A stretch of 64,000 nt of DNA, from contig NZ_LMFH01000005.1 of the NCBI RefSeq assembly GCF_001427225.1, positions 1,105,325-1,169,324 of the forward strand, written 5' to 3'. Positions 24,427-32,653 of the stretch are shown in pieces; within the stretch, counting starts at the first letter, position 1, and every line of letters begins with the position of its first letter. The position numbers and the translations under genes are program-made. The stretch comes from Lysobacter sp. Root494. Its GTDB lineage: Bacteria > Pseudomonadota > Gammaproteobacteria > Xanthomonadales > Xanthomonadaceae. The notes beneath the pieces were generated by a model. It saw only the letters and a list, made by a program, of their open reading frames with translations. It searched no databases and was not told the DNA's origin.

Positions 24427-24615
24427 GCGGCGTTGGTGCCTCGGTCGCGGCCGTTGGACGGCTCGCCACTGGATTCTGAAACAGGTTAAATAGTTCGCCT
24501 AAGTATTTGAATCCCTTAGACAGTGCCCGGCACTAAAACCGGAGTCGTGGGCGAGTATAGCTGGGCAGTTGGCGTGTGGCAGGAGGTAGTGGAGGCGAGA
24601 ACCGTCTCGCGTCCC

Positions 24616-24903
24616 TTAACCGGGCGAACCCGCTTCTTCAGGCGTCCGGGCACGGATCGCCAGGGCGTGGATATCCGTGGCCATCAGCTCGCCGACGGCC
24701 GCGTAGACCGCCCGATGACGGGCGATCGGCGTCATGCCCGTGAACGCGCCGCTGACGACATCGACCCGGAAATGGCCGCGACCGTCGCGCGCTCCTTCAT
24801 GGCCGATGTGCTTGTGGCTCTCGTCCTCGACCTCCAGCGTGTTGGGAGCCAAGGCCGCCTGGATGGCCGCACGGATCGCTTCCACCCGCTGTTCCCGCGG
24901 CAT
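24616..24903 (-). CDS. BolA family protein
   Basis: This 95-residue protein has the BolA fold and core motif: VEAIRAAIQAALAP at the start, DESHKHIGHEGARDGRGHFRV in the middle, then HRAVYAAVGELM and HALAIRARTP. The histidines in the HKH segment and the one at HALA are the usual iron-sulfur-cluster ligands shared with monothiol glutaredoxins. BolA proteins act with glutaredoxin in iron-sulfur trafficking and in stress and morphology control. ATG 24903 follows the YciI stop codon by 2 bases, so the two genes form a short operon. Confidence 0.9.
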   Translation of the reverse strand: MPREQRVEAIRAAIQAALAPNTLEVEDESHKHIGHEGARDGRGHFRVDVVSGAFTGMTPIARHRAVYAAVGELMATDIHALAIRARTPEEAGSPG

Positions 24904-24905
24904 GC

Positions 24906-25205
24906 TCACGGCAGCACCCGCTTGAACGGGCGCACGTCGACGCGCATGTAGACGCCCGCTTCCATATAAGGATCGGCGTCGGCCCAGGCACGCGCCGCCT
25001 CCAGCGAATCGAACTCCGCGACCACCAGGCTTCCGCTGAAGCCTGCCGGGCCGGGGTCTTCGGCGTCGATCGCCGGACATGGACCGGCCAGCATCAGGCG
25101 TCCCTGGTCGCGCAGATCGGTCAATCGCGCGAGATGCGCGGGGCGCACGGCTTGCCGGCGGGACAACACATCCGGGCCGTCATGGCCTTCGATCACGTAC
25201 CACAT
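24906..25205 (-). CDS. YciI-like protein
   Basis: This 99-residue protein opens [14 protein letters not shown] and has the YciI core: an RxxHLARL helix, [35 protein letters not shown] and the closing [10 protein letters not shown]. YciI proteins are small dimeric ferredoxin-like-fold proteins with a conserved His-Asp pair, of unclear enzymatic role. ATG 25205 is preceded by GGGAAGAAC. The bolA gene starts 2 bases after its stop. Confidence 0.9.
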   Translation of the reverse strand: MWYVIEGHDGPDVLSRRQAVRPAHLARLTDLRDQGRLMLAGPCPAIDAEDPGPAGFSGSLVVAEFDSLEAARAWADADPYMEAGVYMRVDVRPFKRVLP

Positions 25206-25631
25206 GCCTGTTCTTCCCAGCTGCGAAGGCGCAAATTGTAGCCGCGCCGAAACTGTGGCTTCCCGTTCACCGGATCGCTGGACACGCCCGGCACAGCCCC
25301 GTACCCTTGGCGCCAACTACCTGAGGCCGGAAGCAGCGGCCGTCGCGACAGGTCCCCACACCGTCGCCACACGCACATCGACGTGCGTCGCTGCACCTAC
25401 CCGGTCCAAGCCCGCAATCCACTTCACCTCCATCGCCCCGCCGTGCGGGTGCGCAGGCTGAAGCCCATCGGGCAACGGGGCCAGATTTTCGAATCAGCCA
25501 GATGTTCGAAACAGTGCTTTGACTTTGCTGTCCGTAGCACCTTGCGGTCGTGTTCGCAGACCGGGCCTTGCCCCGCTGCCTCGCCACCGAATGCCGTAGC
25601 CAACGCCAGGGCCCGGAGGGGCCGGCTTCGA
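25206..25631. other. 426-bp intergenic region, divergent yciI and scpA
   Basis: No convincing gene was seen. The interval separates divergent genes and should hold promoters for both. A TTGACT hexamer at 25519-25524 lacks a good -10 partner. Short reading frames here have no recognisable family features. Confidence 0.5.
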
Positions 25632-26576
25632 ATGACCGATGACGTAAACAGCGGCGATGTAACCGGTGAAGGCAGTGCGCCTGCCGCTCCGGAAAACAAC
25701 CACAACGCGAACCGTCCGCAGCAGCAGGAAATGCCGCTGGCGATGGTGCTTGGCCAGCCGGTGCTGCAGATCCCGCAGGACCTCTACATCCCGCCGGACG
25801 CGCTCGAGGTCATCCTCGAAGCCTTCGAAGGTCCGCTCGACCTGCTGCTCTACCTGATCCGCCGGCAGAACCTCGACATCCTGGACATCCCGGTCGCCGA
25901 GATCACCCGCCAATACGTCGCGTACATCCAGACGATGCACGAGATGCGCTTCGAGCTGGCGGCCGAATACCTGGTGATGGCCGCGATGCTCGCGGAGATC
26001 AAGTCGCGCATGCTGCTGCCGCGCGCTGCGATCGAAGAAGGGCTCGAGGACGATCCGCGCGCCGAACTCGTCCGCCGCCTGCAGGAGTACGAGCGCTTCA
26101 AGCAGGCCGCCGAGGACATCGATGCCCTGCCCCGCCAGGACCGCGATACCACGCCGGCCACCGCCTTCGTGCCCGACCGCGCTTCGGTGAAGCTGCCGCC
26201 GCCGGTCGAGCTGAAGGAAATGCTGCTGGCGCTGCATGACGTGCTCAAGCGCGCCGAGCTGTTCACCCAGCACGCGATCAAGCGCGATGCGCTCAGCGTC
26301 CGCCAGCGCATGGCCGAACTGCTCGAATCGCTGAAGGACGGCGTTTTCCACCGCTTCGAATCGCTCTTCAACGCCGAGGAAGGAAAGCTCGGCGTGATCG
26401 TGACCTTCCTCGGCCTGCTCACGCTGGCCAAGGAGCAGCTGGTCGAAATCGTCCAGGAAGGCCCGCTGCAGCCGATCTACGTGAAGTCGCTGGCGCTGAT
26501 GAAGGAAGGCGAGGAAATCGAACTGAGCAGCGAATTCGATGACGAGCCGGCGGCGAATGACGACTCACGCGCCTGA
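25632..26576 (+). CDS. scpA: Segregation and condensation protein A
   Basis: This 314-residue kleisin has a polar N-terminal extension of about 50 residues. The ScpA core then begins LEAFEGPLDLLLYLIRRQNLDI, the Smc-neck-binding helix bundle, and continues through the coiled segment with EIKSRMLLPR. The C-terminal winged helix is VIVTFLGLLTLAKEQLVEI. It bridges the two heads of the Smc dimer. ATG 25632 is used because it is the first start after the GC-rich untranslated stretch; translation from further upstream has no support. scpB overlaps its end by 20 bp, so the two are coupled. Confidence 0.95.
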   Translation: MTDDVNSGDVTGEGSAPAAPENNHNANRPQQQEMPLAMVLGQPVLQIPQDLYIPPDALEVILEAFEGPLDLLLYLIRRQNLDILDIPVAEITRQYVAYIQTMHEMRFELAAEYLVMAAMLAEIKSRMLLPRAAIEEGLEDDPRAELVRRLQEYERFKQAAEDIDALPRQDRDTTPATAFVPDRASVKLPPPVELKEMLLALHDVLKRAELFTQHAIKRDALSVRQRMAELLESLKDGVFHRFESLFNAEEGKLGVIVTFLGLLTLAKEQLVEIVQEGPLQPIYVKSLALMKEGEEIELSSEFDDEPAANDDSRA

Positions 26577-27669
26577 TTCGCCGTCTTCCGGCATTCCGGC
26601 GGCGGCAGACATGCCTGCCGCCAACGACACACCGCTTGCAGCCGAAAACGCGGAACCCACCGTTCCCGACTTCGAACTCGAACCACTCAACCGTCGAAAC
26701 CGCACGCACATCCTGATGGACCAAGACCTCATCAACCGAATCGTCGAAGGCGCGCTGCTCGCGGCCAACCAGCCGCTGACGCTGGCGCAGCTGCACTCGC
26801 TCTTCCCGGAAGACCAGCCTGCGCCGAACGACAGCGTCGAACAGGCACTGGAATTCCTCCGCGAGGACTGCGCCAACCGCGGCGTGGAACTGGTCGAACT
26901 CGCTTCGGGCTTCCGCTACCAGGTGAAGGCCGACGTGCACGCCTGGGTGTCGCGCCTGTGGACCGAGCGCAAGACCAAGTACACCCGCGCCACGCTCGAA
27001 ACACTGGCGCTGATCGCCTATCGCCAGCCGATCACGCGCGGCGAGATCGAACAGGTCCGCGGCGTCGCGGTGAGCAGCAACATCATCCAGGCGCTGGAAG
27101 AACGCGAGTGGATCCGTGTCGTCGGCCACCGCGACGTGCCCGGCAAGCCGGCACTGTTCGGCACCACCAAGGCATTCCTCGACTACTTCGGCCTCAAGCG
27201 CCTGGACGAGCTGCCGCCGCTGTCGGAACTCAAGGACATCGGCGAGCTCGAACCGCAGCTGCAGTTCGACAACGTGATGGACGATCCGACGCCGATCGAC
27301 GCAGGCAGCCTTGGCGCCACGCCTGGTGTCGAAGCCGAAGCCCACGCCTCTGATGCCGAAGACCTCGACGCGTCTGACAGTAGTGAAAGCGAAGACGACG
27401 ACCTCGCCGCCAGCGAATCCGAAGACAACCTCATCGAAGGCATCGCCGATGCCGCCGGTGAAGACAACGAACCCGCCAGCGATGGCGAACCCGAATCCGC
27501 GCAGGGCAACAGCGCGGAAGACGAGAACGACCCCGAACACGATGAAAGCCTGCCCGCCGATGCGCTTGATGAAAGCAGCGGGCAGGACAACGCCGTCGAG
27601 ACGACGACCGTTCCCATGACCGATGACGACGCTGTCGAAGCATCGTCGGAGCCAGAGAAAAATGACTGA
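26557..27669 (+). CDS. scpB: Segregation and condensation protein B
   Basis: The product is about 370 residues. The ScpB core begins near MDQDLINRIVEGALLAANQPLT (26716 onward) and contains two winged helices, the second marked by TLALIAYRQPITRGEIEQVRG and FGTTKAFLDYFGL. It binds the middle of ScpA in the condensin complex. About 125 residues after the core are an Asp/Glu/Ser-rich tail that is longer than in typical ScpB (about 200 residues total) and probably disordered. Start candidates are 26539, 26557 and 26716; I chose 26557, which overlaps scpA by 20 bp. rluB begins within its last codons. Confidence 0.93.
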   Translation: MTTHAPDSPSSGIPAAADMPAANDTPLAAENAEPTVPDFELEPLNRRNRTHILMDQDLINRIVEGALLAANQPLTLAQLHSLFPEDQPAPNDSVEQALEFLREDCANRGVELVELASGFRYQVKADVHAWVSRLWTERKTKYTRATLETLALIAYRQPITRGEIEQVRGVAVSSNIIQALEEREWIRVVGHRDVPGKPALFGTTKAFLDYFGLKRLDELPPLSELKDIGELEPQLQFDNVMDDPTPIDAGSLGATPGVEAEAHASDAEDLDASDSSESEDDDLAASESEDNLIEGIADAAGEDNEPASDGEPESAQGNSAEDENDPEHDESLPADALDESSGQDNAVETTTVPMTDDDAVEASSEPEKND

Positions 27670-29407
27670 ACCAAAGAGCCGCAAGCTCACCCTCAAGCGC
27701 CCCGGCACCGAAGCCGTGGACGCACCCAAGCTCGAAGAACGCCTGCACAAGGTGCTCGCCCAAGCCGGACTCGGTTCCCGCCGCGCACTCGAGCAGCGCA
27801 TCGCCGATGGCCTGGTGAAGATCAATGGCGAAACCGCGCAGCTCGGCCAGAGCGTCACCGGCGGCGACAAGATCGAGATCGACGGCAAGACCTTCGTCGC
27901 CACCGCGCTGACCGAACCCGCGCGCGTGCTGATGTACAACAAGCCCGAAGGCGAAGTGACCACGCGCGAAGATCCAGAAGGCCGGCCGACGGTGTTCGAG
28001 TCGCTGCCGATGCTCAAGGGCGCGCGCTGGATCGCGATCGGACGCCTCGACATCAACACCACCGGCCTGCTGCTGCTCACCACCGACGGCGAGCTCGCCA
28101 ACGCACTGATGCATCCCTCGTTCGAAGTCGAACGCGAATACGTCTGCCGCGTGCGTGCGCCCGAAGGCGAGGAAGTGGTCCCCGACAACATCGTCGACCG
28201 CCTCGCCCGTGGTGTTGCGCTGGAAGACGGTCCGGCCAAGTTCGACGAGATCGAACGCATCGGCGGCAGCGACTCGCACGACTGGTTCCGCGTCGTGGTG
28301 AAGGAAGGCCGCAACCGCGAAGTGCGCCGCCTGTGGGAATCGCAGGGCTGCCAGGTTTCGCGCCTCAAGCGCGTGCGCTACGGCAAGGTCGCGCTGCCGC
28401 GCGAACTGCTGCGTGGACAATCGCAGGAACTTCCGTCCGACAAGGTCGAAGCGCTGCGCGACGAACTCGGCCTCGATAGCGACACGCCCTCCGCGTTGAC
28501 GCTGCAGCCGGTGATCGGCCAGCGCAAGGCTTCCAAGTCGACGATCGACCTCACCGGCCGTGCCCGCTCGCAGGGTTACGTCAGCGGACACAACACCGCT
28601 GACGAAGGCCGCGAACTGCGTCGCTTCGACCACGTGCGCGACGATCGCGGCGGTCGCGGCCGAGGCGGCCCGCGCAAGCCTGGCGGCCTGACGGTCAGCG
28701 GCGAGATGGCCGCGAAGCAGTCGCAGAAGCCGTTCAAGCAGCGCAAGGAAAAGGGACCCAAGCCGTTGCCGGATGGCAATCCGGCCGCGTTCCGCAGCTG
28801 GTACGTGCCGGAAGGCGTCGATACCGGTCCGAGCGGGCATCGCAATCCCGAAAACCGCGGCCCCAAGAAGCCGTACGGCAACAAGGGCCGTCCTGGCGGT
28901 GCAGGTGCCGGTGGCGCTGCCTACGGCGACCGTGGTCCGCGTCGCGAAGGCGGTTTCGGTGGCGGTCAAGGCGAAAGCCGCGGCCCGCGTCGCGAAGGCG
29001 GCTTCGGTGGCCAGGGCGAAGGCGGACGCGGTGGCTACGGCGGAGAACGCGGTCCGCGCGGCCCAGGGAGTGGTGGCCAGGGACAGGGCCGCGCGCCCAA
29101 GCCTTACGGCCATCCGGGCAATGCGCCGCACTTCCCGTCCGATCACGCCGGTACCGGCGGCTTCAATCCGTACGGCGACAAGCCACGCGGCCCGCGTCCG
29201 GGCGGACGCCCGGGTGGTCCCCGTCCAGCTCCTGCGGGCGGCCGTCCCGGTGGCGCACCGGGTGGAAATCGTCCTGGTGGCAACCGCGGGCCTGCTGCCC
29301 CGCGCCCCGGCGGCGCGCGTCCGGGCGGCCCACGTCCGGGCGGCCCACGTCCGGGTGGTCCGCGTGGTGGCGGGCGTCCCGGCGGCGGACGCAATTCCGG
29401 CGGTTGA
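27662..29407 (+). CDS. rluB: Ribosomal large subunit pseudouridine synthase B
   Basis: This 581-residue protein starts with an S4-like RNA-binding domain (LEERLHKVLAQAGLGSRR, about 20-80). The RsuA-type catalytic domain follows, with the nucleophilic aspartate in GRLDINTTGLLLLT and the family motifs VLMYNKPEG and EGRNREVRRLW. RluB makes pseudouridine 2605 of 23S rRNA. The catalytic part ends near residue 275. About 300 further residues are Gly/Arg/Pro-rich, with repeated GGF and PRPGG units, and are expected to be disordered and RNA-binding. It overlaps scpB by 8 bp and ends at a terminator. Confidence 0.93.
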   Translation: MTEPKSRKLTLKRPGTEAVDAPKLEERLHKVLAQAGLGSRRALEQRIADGLVKINGETAQLGQSVTGGDKIEIDGKTFVATALTEPARVLMYNKPEGEVTTREDPEGRPTVFESLPMLKGARWIAIGRLDINTTGLLLLTTDGELANALMHPSFEVEREYVCRVRAPEGEEVVPDNIVDRLARGVALEDGPAKFDEIERIGGSDSHDWFRVVVKEGRNREVRRLWESQGCQVSRLKRVRYGKVALPRELLRGQSQELPSDKVEALRDELGLDSDTPSALTLQPVIGQRKASKSTIDLTGRARSQGYVSGHNTADEGRELRRFDHVRDDRGGRGRGGPRKPGGLTVSGEMAAKQSQKPFKQRKEKGPKPLPDGNPAAFRSWYVPEGVDTGPSGHRNPENRGPKKPYGNKGRPGGAGAGGAAYGDRGPRREGGFGGGQGESRGPRREGGFGGQGEGGRGGYGGERGPRGPGSGGQGQGRAPKPYGHPGNAPHFPSDHAGTGGFNPYGDKPRGPRPGGRPGGPRPAPAGGRPGGAPGGNRPGGNRGPAAPRPGGARPGGPRPGGPRPGGPRGGGRPGGGRNSGG

Positions 29408-29439
29408 TCGCCGAAGCACGATTGCAAACCGATCGACAC

Positions 29440-29470
29440 GAAGGGCGCCATTGGCGCCCTTCTTCTTTGC
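29440..29470 (+). terminator. Intrinsic terminator of the scpAB-rluB operon
   Basis: GAAGGGCGCC (29440-29449) pairs with GGCGCCCTTC (29453-29462) across ATT and is followed by TTCTTTG, 30 bp past the rluB stop codon. Confidence 0.85.
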
Positions 29471-29666
29471 AGCATCCAACCGCTTCCTCTTTCGGCGCAT
29501 GCGATCACGCTCCGCTTACTCATCGCATGCGCGAAAAACGTTCCGCTAGCCCATTAGTCACCCTTGACGCATTCCGGCGTGGGCCAGCACAGTCCCGGGG
29601 CACCTCGTCCTACCTACTCGCACCCGCAAACATTCTGTTTCGGGCGTTCAACGGCGGAGCATTGCG

Positions 29667-31295
29667 ATGCACAGACGTGATTTCCTGAAAGCTTCCGGTG
29701 TCGGCCTTGCAGGCCTGGCGCTTCCCTTCGGCAACGTCATCGCCGCCGAGGAGCTGCTTACCAGCCTCGACGTCGGCATGAAGAAGTCGATCTCCGACGC
29801 CGCGATGCAGGCCGCGCGCGACGCGGGCGCGACCTACTGCGACGTGCGCATCGGCCGCTACCTGCGGCAGTTCGTGATCACGCGCGAGGACAAGGTCCAG
29901 AACATCGTCAATACGGAATCCACGGGCGTCGGCATCCGCGTGATCGCCGGCGGATCGTGGGGTTTCGCCGCGACCAATGATCTCTCCGCCGCAAGCGTGG
30001 TGAAGGCGGCGAAGCAGGCTGCCGCGATCGCGAAGGCCAACGCGCTCACGCGCACCGAACCGGTTCACCTGGCGAAGGCGCCCGGTTTCGGCGAAGTGTC
30101 GTGGAAGACGCCGATCAGGAAAAACTCGATGGAAGTGCCGATCAAGGACAAGGTCGACCTGCTGCTCGGCGCCAACGCCGACGCGGTGAAAGCCGGCGCC
30201 GACTTCGTCAACTCGATGCTGTTCCTGGTCAACGAGCAGAAGTATTTCGCTTCGACCGACGGCTCCTACATCGACCAGGACGTGCACCGCATCTGGCTGC
30301 CCTTCACCGTCACCGCGATCGACAAGGCCAGCGGCAAGTTCCGCACGCGCGCCGAGCTGTCCTCGCCGATGGGCATGGGCTTCGAATACCTCGACGGCGA
30401 CGCGTCGCAGAAGTTCGTCTCGCCCAACGGCGTCGTGAACTACGGCAAGTCCTACGACCTGCGCGAAGACATCACCGCCGCCGCCAAGCACGCGCGCGCC
30501 AAGCTGACGGCGCCGTCGGTGAAGCCGGGCAAATACGACCTCGTGCTCGATCCGTCGCACACCTGGCTCACGATCCACGAGTCGGTCGGCCATCCGCTCG
30601 AGCTCGACCGCGTGCTCGGCTACGAAGCCAACTACGCCGGCACCAGCTTCGCGACGCTCGACAAACTCAAGGACAAGTTCAGGTACGGCAGCGACAAGGT
30701 GAGCATCTTCGCCGACAAGACGCAGCCGGGCAGCCTCGGCGCCGTCGGTTACGACGACGAAGGCGTGAAGACGAAGAAGTGGGACCTGATCAAGGACGGC
30801 ACGCTGGTCGACTACCAGACCATCCGGGACCAGGCCCACATCCTCGGCAAGACCGAGTCCGATGGCTGCTGCTATGCCGACTCGTGGTCGAGCGTGCAGT
30901 TCCAGCGCATGGCGAATGTCTCGCTTGCGCCAGGCAAGCAGAAGCTCGCCGTCGCGGACATGATCAAGGACGTCGAGAACGGCATCTACATCATCGGCGA
31001 CGGTTCCTTCTCGATCGACCAGCAGCGCTACAACGCGCAGTTCGGCGGCCAGCTGTTCTACGAAATCAAGGACGGCAAGATCACCCAGCAGATCGAAGAC
31101 GTCGCCTACCAGATCCGCACGCCGGAATTCTGGAATGCCTGCGCGGCGGTTTGCGATGAAAGCGACTTCCGTCTCGGTGGTTCGTTCTTCGACGGCAAGG
31201 GCCAGCCGGGCCAGGTGTCGGCGGTCTCGCATGGTTCGAGCACCGCGCGCTTCAACGGCATCAACGTCATCAACACGGCCCGTTCGCTCGGCTGA
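29667..31295 (+). CDS. Tat-exported TldD-family metallopeptidase (first copy)
   Basis: This 542-residue TldD/PmbA peptidase starts with a twin-arginine signal, MHRRDFLKASGVGLAGLALP. The metal site HESVGH is at residues 304-309 (HExxxH, as in E. coli TldD), in a region reading GHPLELDRVLGYEANYAG. The GTCGKDGQ-like loop that gives E. coli TldD its third, cysteine ligand seems to align with GSFFDGKGQ, with no cysteine; this is my hand alignment. TldD works with TldE as a heterodimer that degrades or trims peptides. The Tat signal places this copy in the periplasm, unlike cytoplasmic E. coli TldD. It begins a nine-gene run and is followed after 17 bp by the TldE-like gene. Confidence 0.85.
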   Translation: MHRRDFLKASGVGLAGLALPFGNVIAAEELLTSLDVGMKKSISDAAMQAARDAGATYCDVRIGRYLRQFVITREDKVQNIVNTESTGVGIRVIAGGSWGFAATNDLSAASVVKAAKQAAAIAKANALTRTEPVHLAKAPGFGEVSWKTPIRKNSMEVPIKDKVDLLLGANADAVKAGADFVNSMLFLVNEQKYFASTDGSYIDQDVHRIWLPFTVTAIDKASGKFRTRAELSSPMGMGFEYLDGDASQKFVSPNGVVNYGKSYDLREDITAAAKHARAKLTAPSVKPGKYDLVLDPSHTWLTIHESVGHPLELDRVLGYEANYAGTSFATLDKLKDKFRYGSDKVSIFADKTQPGSLGAVGYDDEGVKTKKWDLIKDGTLVDYQTIRDQAHILGKTESDGCCYADSWSSVQFQRMANVSLAPGKQKLAVADMIKDVENGIYIIGDGSFSIDQQRYNAQFGGQLFYEIKDGKITQQIEDVAYQIRTPEFWNACAAVCDESDFRLGGSFFDGKGQPGQVSAVSHGSSTARFNGINVINTARSLG

Positions 31296-31312
31296 TCGAC
31301 CAGGAGAATCCC

Positions 31313-32647
31313 ATGAGCATCTTCACCGAAGCCGAAGCCAAGGCCATCCTCGAAAAGGTCGTCAAGCTGTCGAAGGCGGACGAATGCACCGCGACGCTGA
31401 CCGGCGCCACCAACGGCAACGTGCGTTTCGCACTCAACAACGTCACCACCAGCGGCATCGTCGACAACATCGACCTTGCCGTGCAGGTCGCGTTCGGCAA
31501 GCGCGTCGGCACCGCGACGATCAACTCGTTCGATGACGCCTCGCTCGAACGCGTGGTGCGCCGCGCCGAGGACCTCGCCCGCCTCGCGCCCGAAAATCCG
31601 GAGTTCATGCCGGCGATCGGGAAGCAGACCTACAAGCCGACGCCGACGTTCGATCCCGGCACCGCGGCGATCACCGCCGAATACCGCGCCAAGGTTGCGG
31701 CCGATTCGATCGCACCGTGCCGCAGCGACAAGCTGATCGCCGCCGGCTTCTTCAGCGACAGCAATTCGTTCTTCGCCTCGGCCAACAGCAACGGCAACTT
31801 CTGCTACCAGCAGGCGTCCGGAATGGATTACACCTGCACCGTGCGCACCGAAGACGGGCGCGGCTCGGGCTGGGTCGCGCGCAACCTGCGCGAAGTCGGC
31901 CGCTTCGATGCGAGCCGCGAAATCCGCACCGCGATCCGCAAGGCGAAGGACTCGGCCGACGCGAAGGCGCTCGAGCCGGGCAAGTACACGGTGATCCTGG
32001 AACCCGCGGCTTCCGCGGGCCTCATCTCCTTCATGATGTTCGGCTTCGATGCGCGCCAGGCCGACGAAGGCCGCAGCTTCCTGTCGAAGAAGGGCGGCGG
32101 CAACAAGATCGGCGAGCAGGTCTACGACCCGCGCGTGGAAATCTGGTCCGATCCGTGGGATCCGGAAGCCGCCGTGTATCCGTGGGACGAGGACGGCCTG
32201 CCGCGCGAGAAGACGCCGATCATCGAGAAGGGCAAGGTCTCCTTCCTGCAGTATTCGCGTTACTGGGCGAAGCAGAAAGGCAAGCGCGCCGTGGGCCAGC
32301 CCGGCAACCTGATCATGGCCGGCGGCGACAAGTCGACCGCGGACATGATCAAGGGCACCGAAAAAGGCATCCTGGTCACGCGTACCTGGTACATCCGCAT
32401 GGTCGATCCGCAGACGGTGTTGCTCACCGGCCTCACGCGCGACGGCACGTTCTACATCGAGAACGGCGAGATCAAGTACCCGGTGAAGAACTTCCGCTTC
32501 AACGAATCACCGGTGATCATGCTCAACAACATCGAAGAGCTGGGCAAGCCGGTGCGCGTGGGCGACGACGAGTCGCCGTTCGTGATGATGATCCCGCCGA
32601 TGAAGCTCCGCGACTTCACCTTCACCTCGCTGTCGGATGCGGTGTGA
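31313..32647 (+). CDS. TldE/PmbA-family protein without metal site
   Basis: This 444-residue protein has the PmbA/TldE fold signatures (VQVAFGKRVGTATINSFDD near residue 60; the C-terminal KNFRFNESPVIMLNNIEELG) but no HExxxH, as expected of the non-catalytic partner. AGGAG lies 7 bases before ATG 31313, so the start is firm, and there is no signal peptide. Its neighbours on both sides are Tat-signal TldD copies. If it forms heterodimers with either, it would have to be carried out with it through the Tat pathway, or else act in the cytoplasm. The third tld gene starts 6 bp after its stop. Confidence 0.85.
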   Translation: MSIFTEAEAKAILEKVVKLSKADECTATLTGATNGNVRFALNNVTTSGIVDNIDLAVQVAFGKRVGTATINSFDDASLERVVRRAEDLARLAPENPEFMPAIGKQTYKPTPTFDPGTAAITAEYRAKVAADSIAPCRSDKLIAAGFFSDSNSFFASANSNGNFCYQQASGMDYTCTVRTEDGRGSGWVARNLREVGRFDASREIRTAIRKAKDSADAKALEPGKYTVILEPAASAGLISFMMFGFDARQADEGRSFLSKKGGGNKIGEQVYDPRVEIWSDPWDPEAAVYPWDEDGLPREKTPIIEKGKVSFLQYSRYWAKQKGKRAVGQPGNLIMAGGDKSTADMIKGTEKGILVTRTWYIRMVDPQTVLLTGLTRDGTFYIENGEIKYPVKNFRFNESPVIMLNNIEELGKPVRVGDDESPFVMMIPPMKLRDFTFTSLSDAV

Positions 32648-32653
32648 CCGGAC

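Noticed and set aside
22309-24489. A 726-codon plus-strand frame opposite smc
   Set aside because: It is an antisense shadow of the Smc coiled coils, rich in Leu, Ala and Gln-like codons, with no domain.
26419-29500. Minus-strand frames of 649 and 689 codons opposite scpB and rluB
   Set aside because: They result from the repetitive Gly/Arg-rich and acidic coding sequence read backwards; scpB and rluB are certain.
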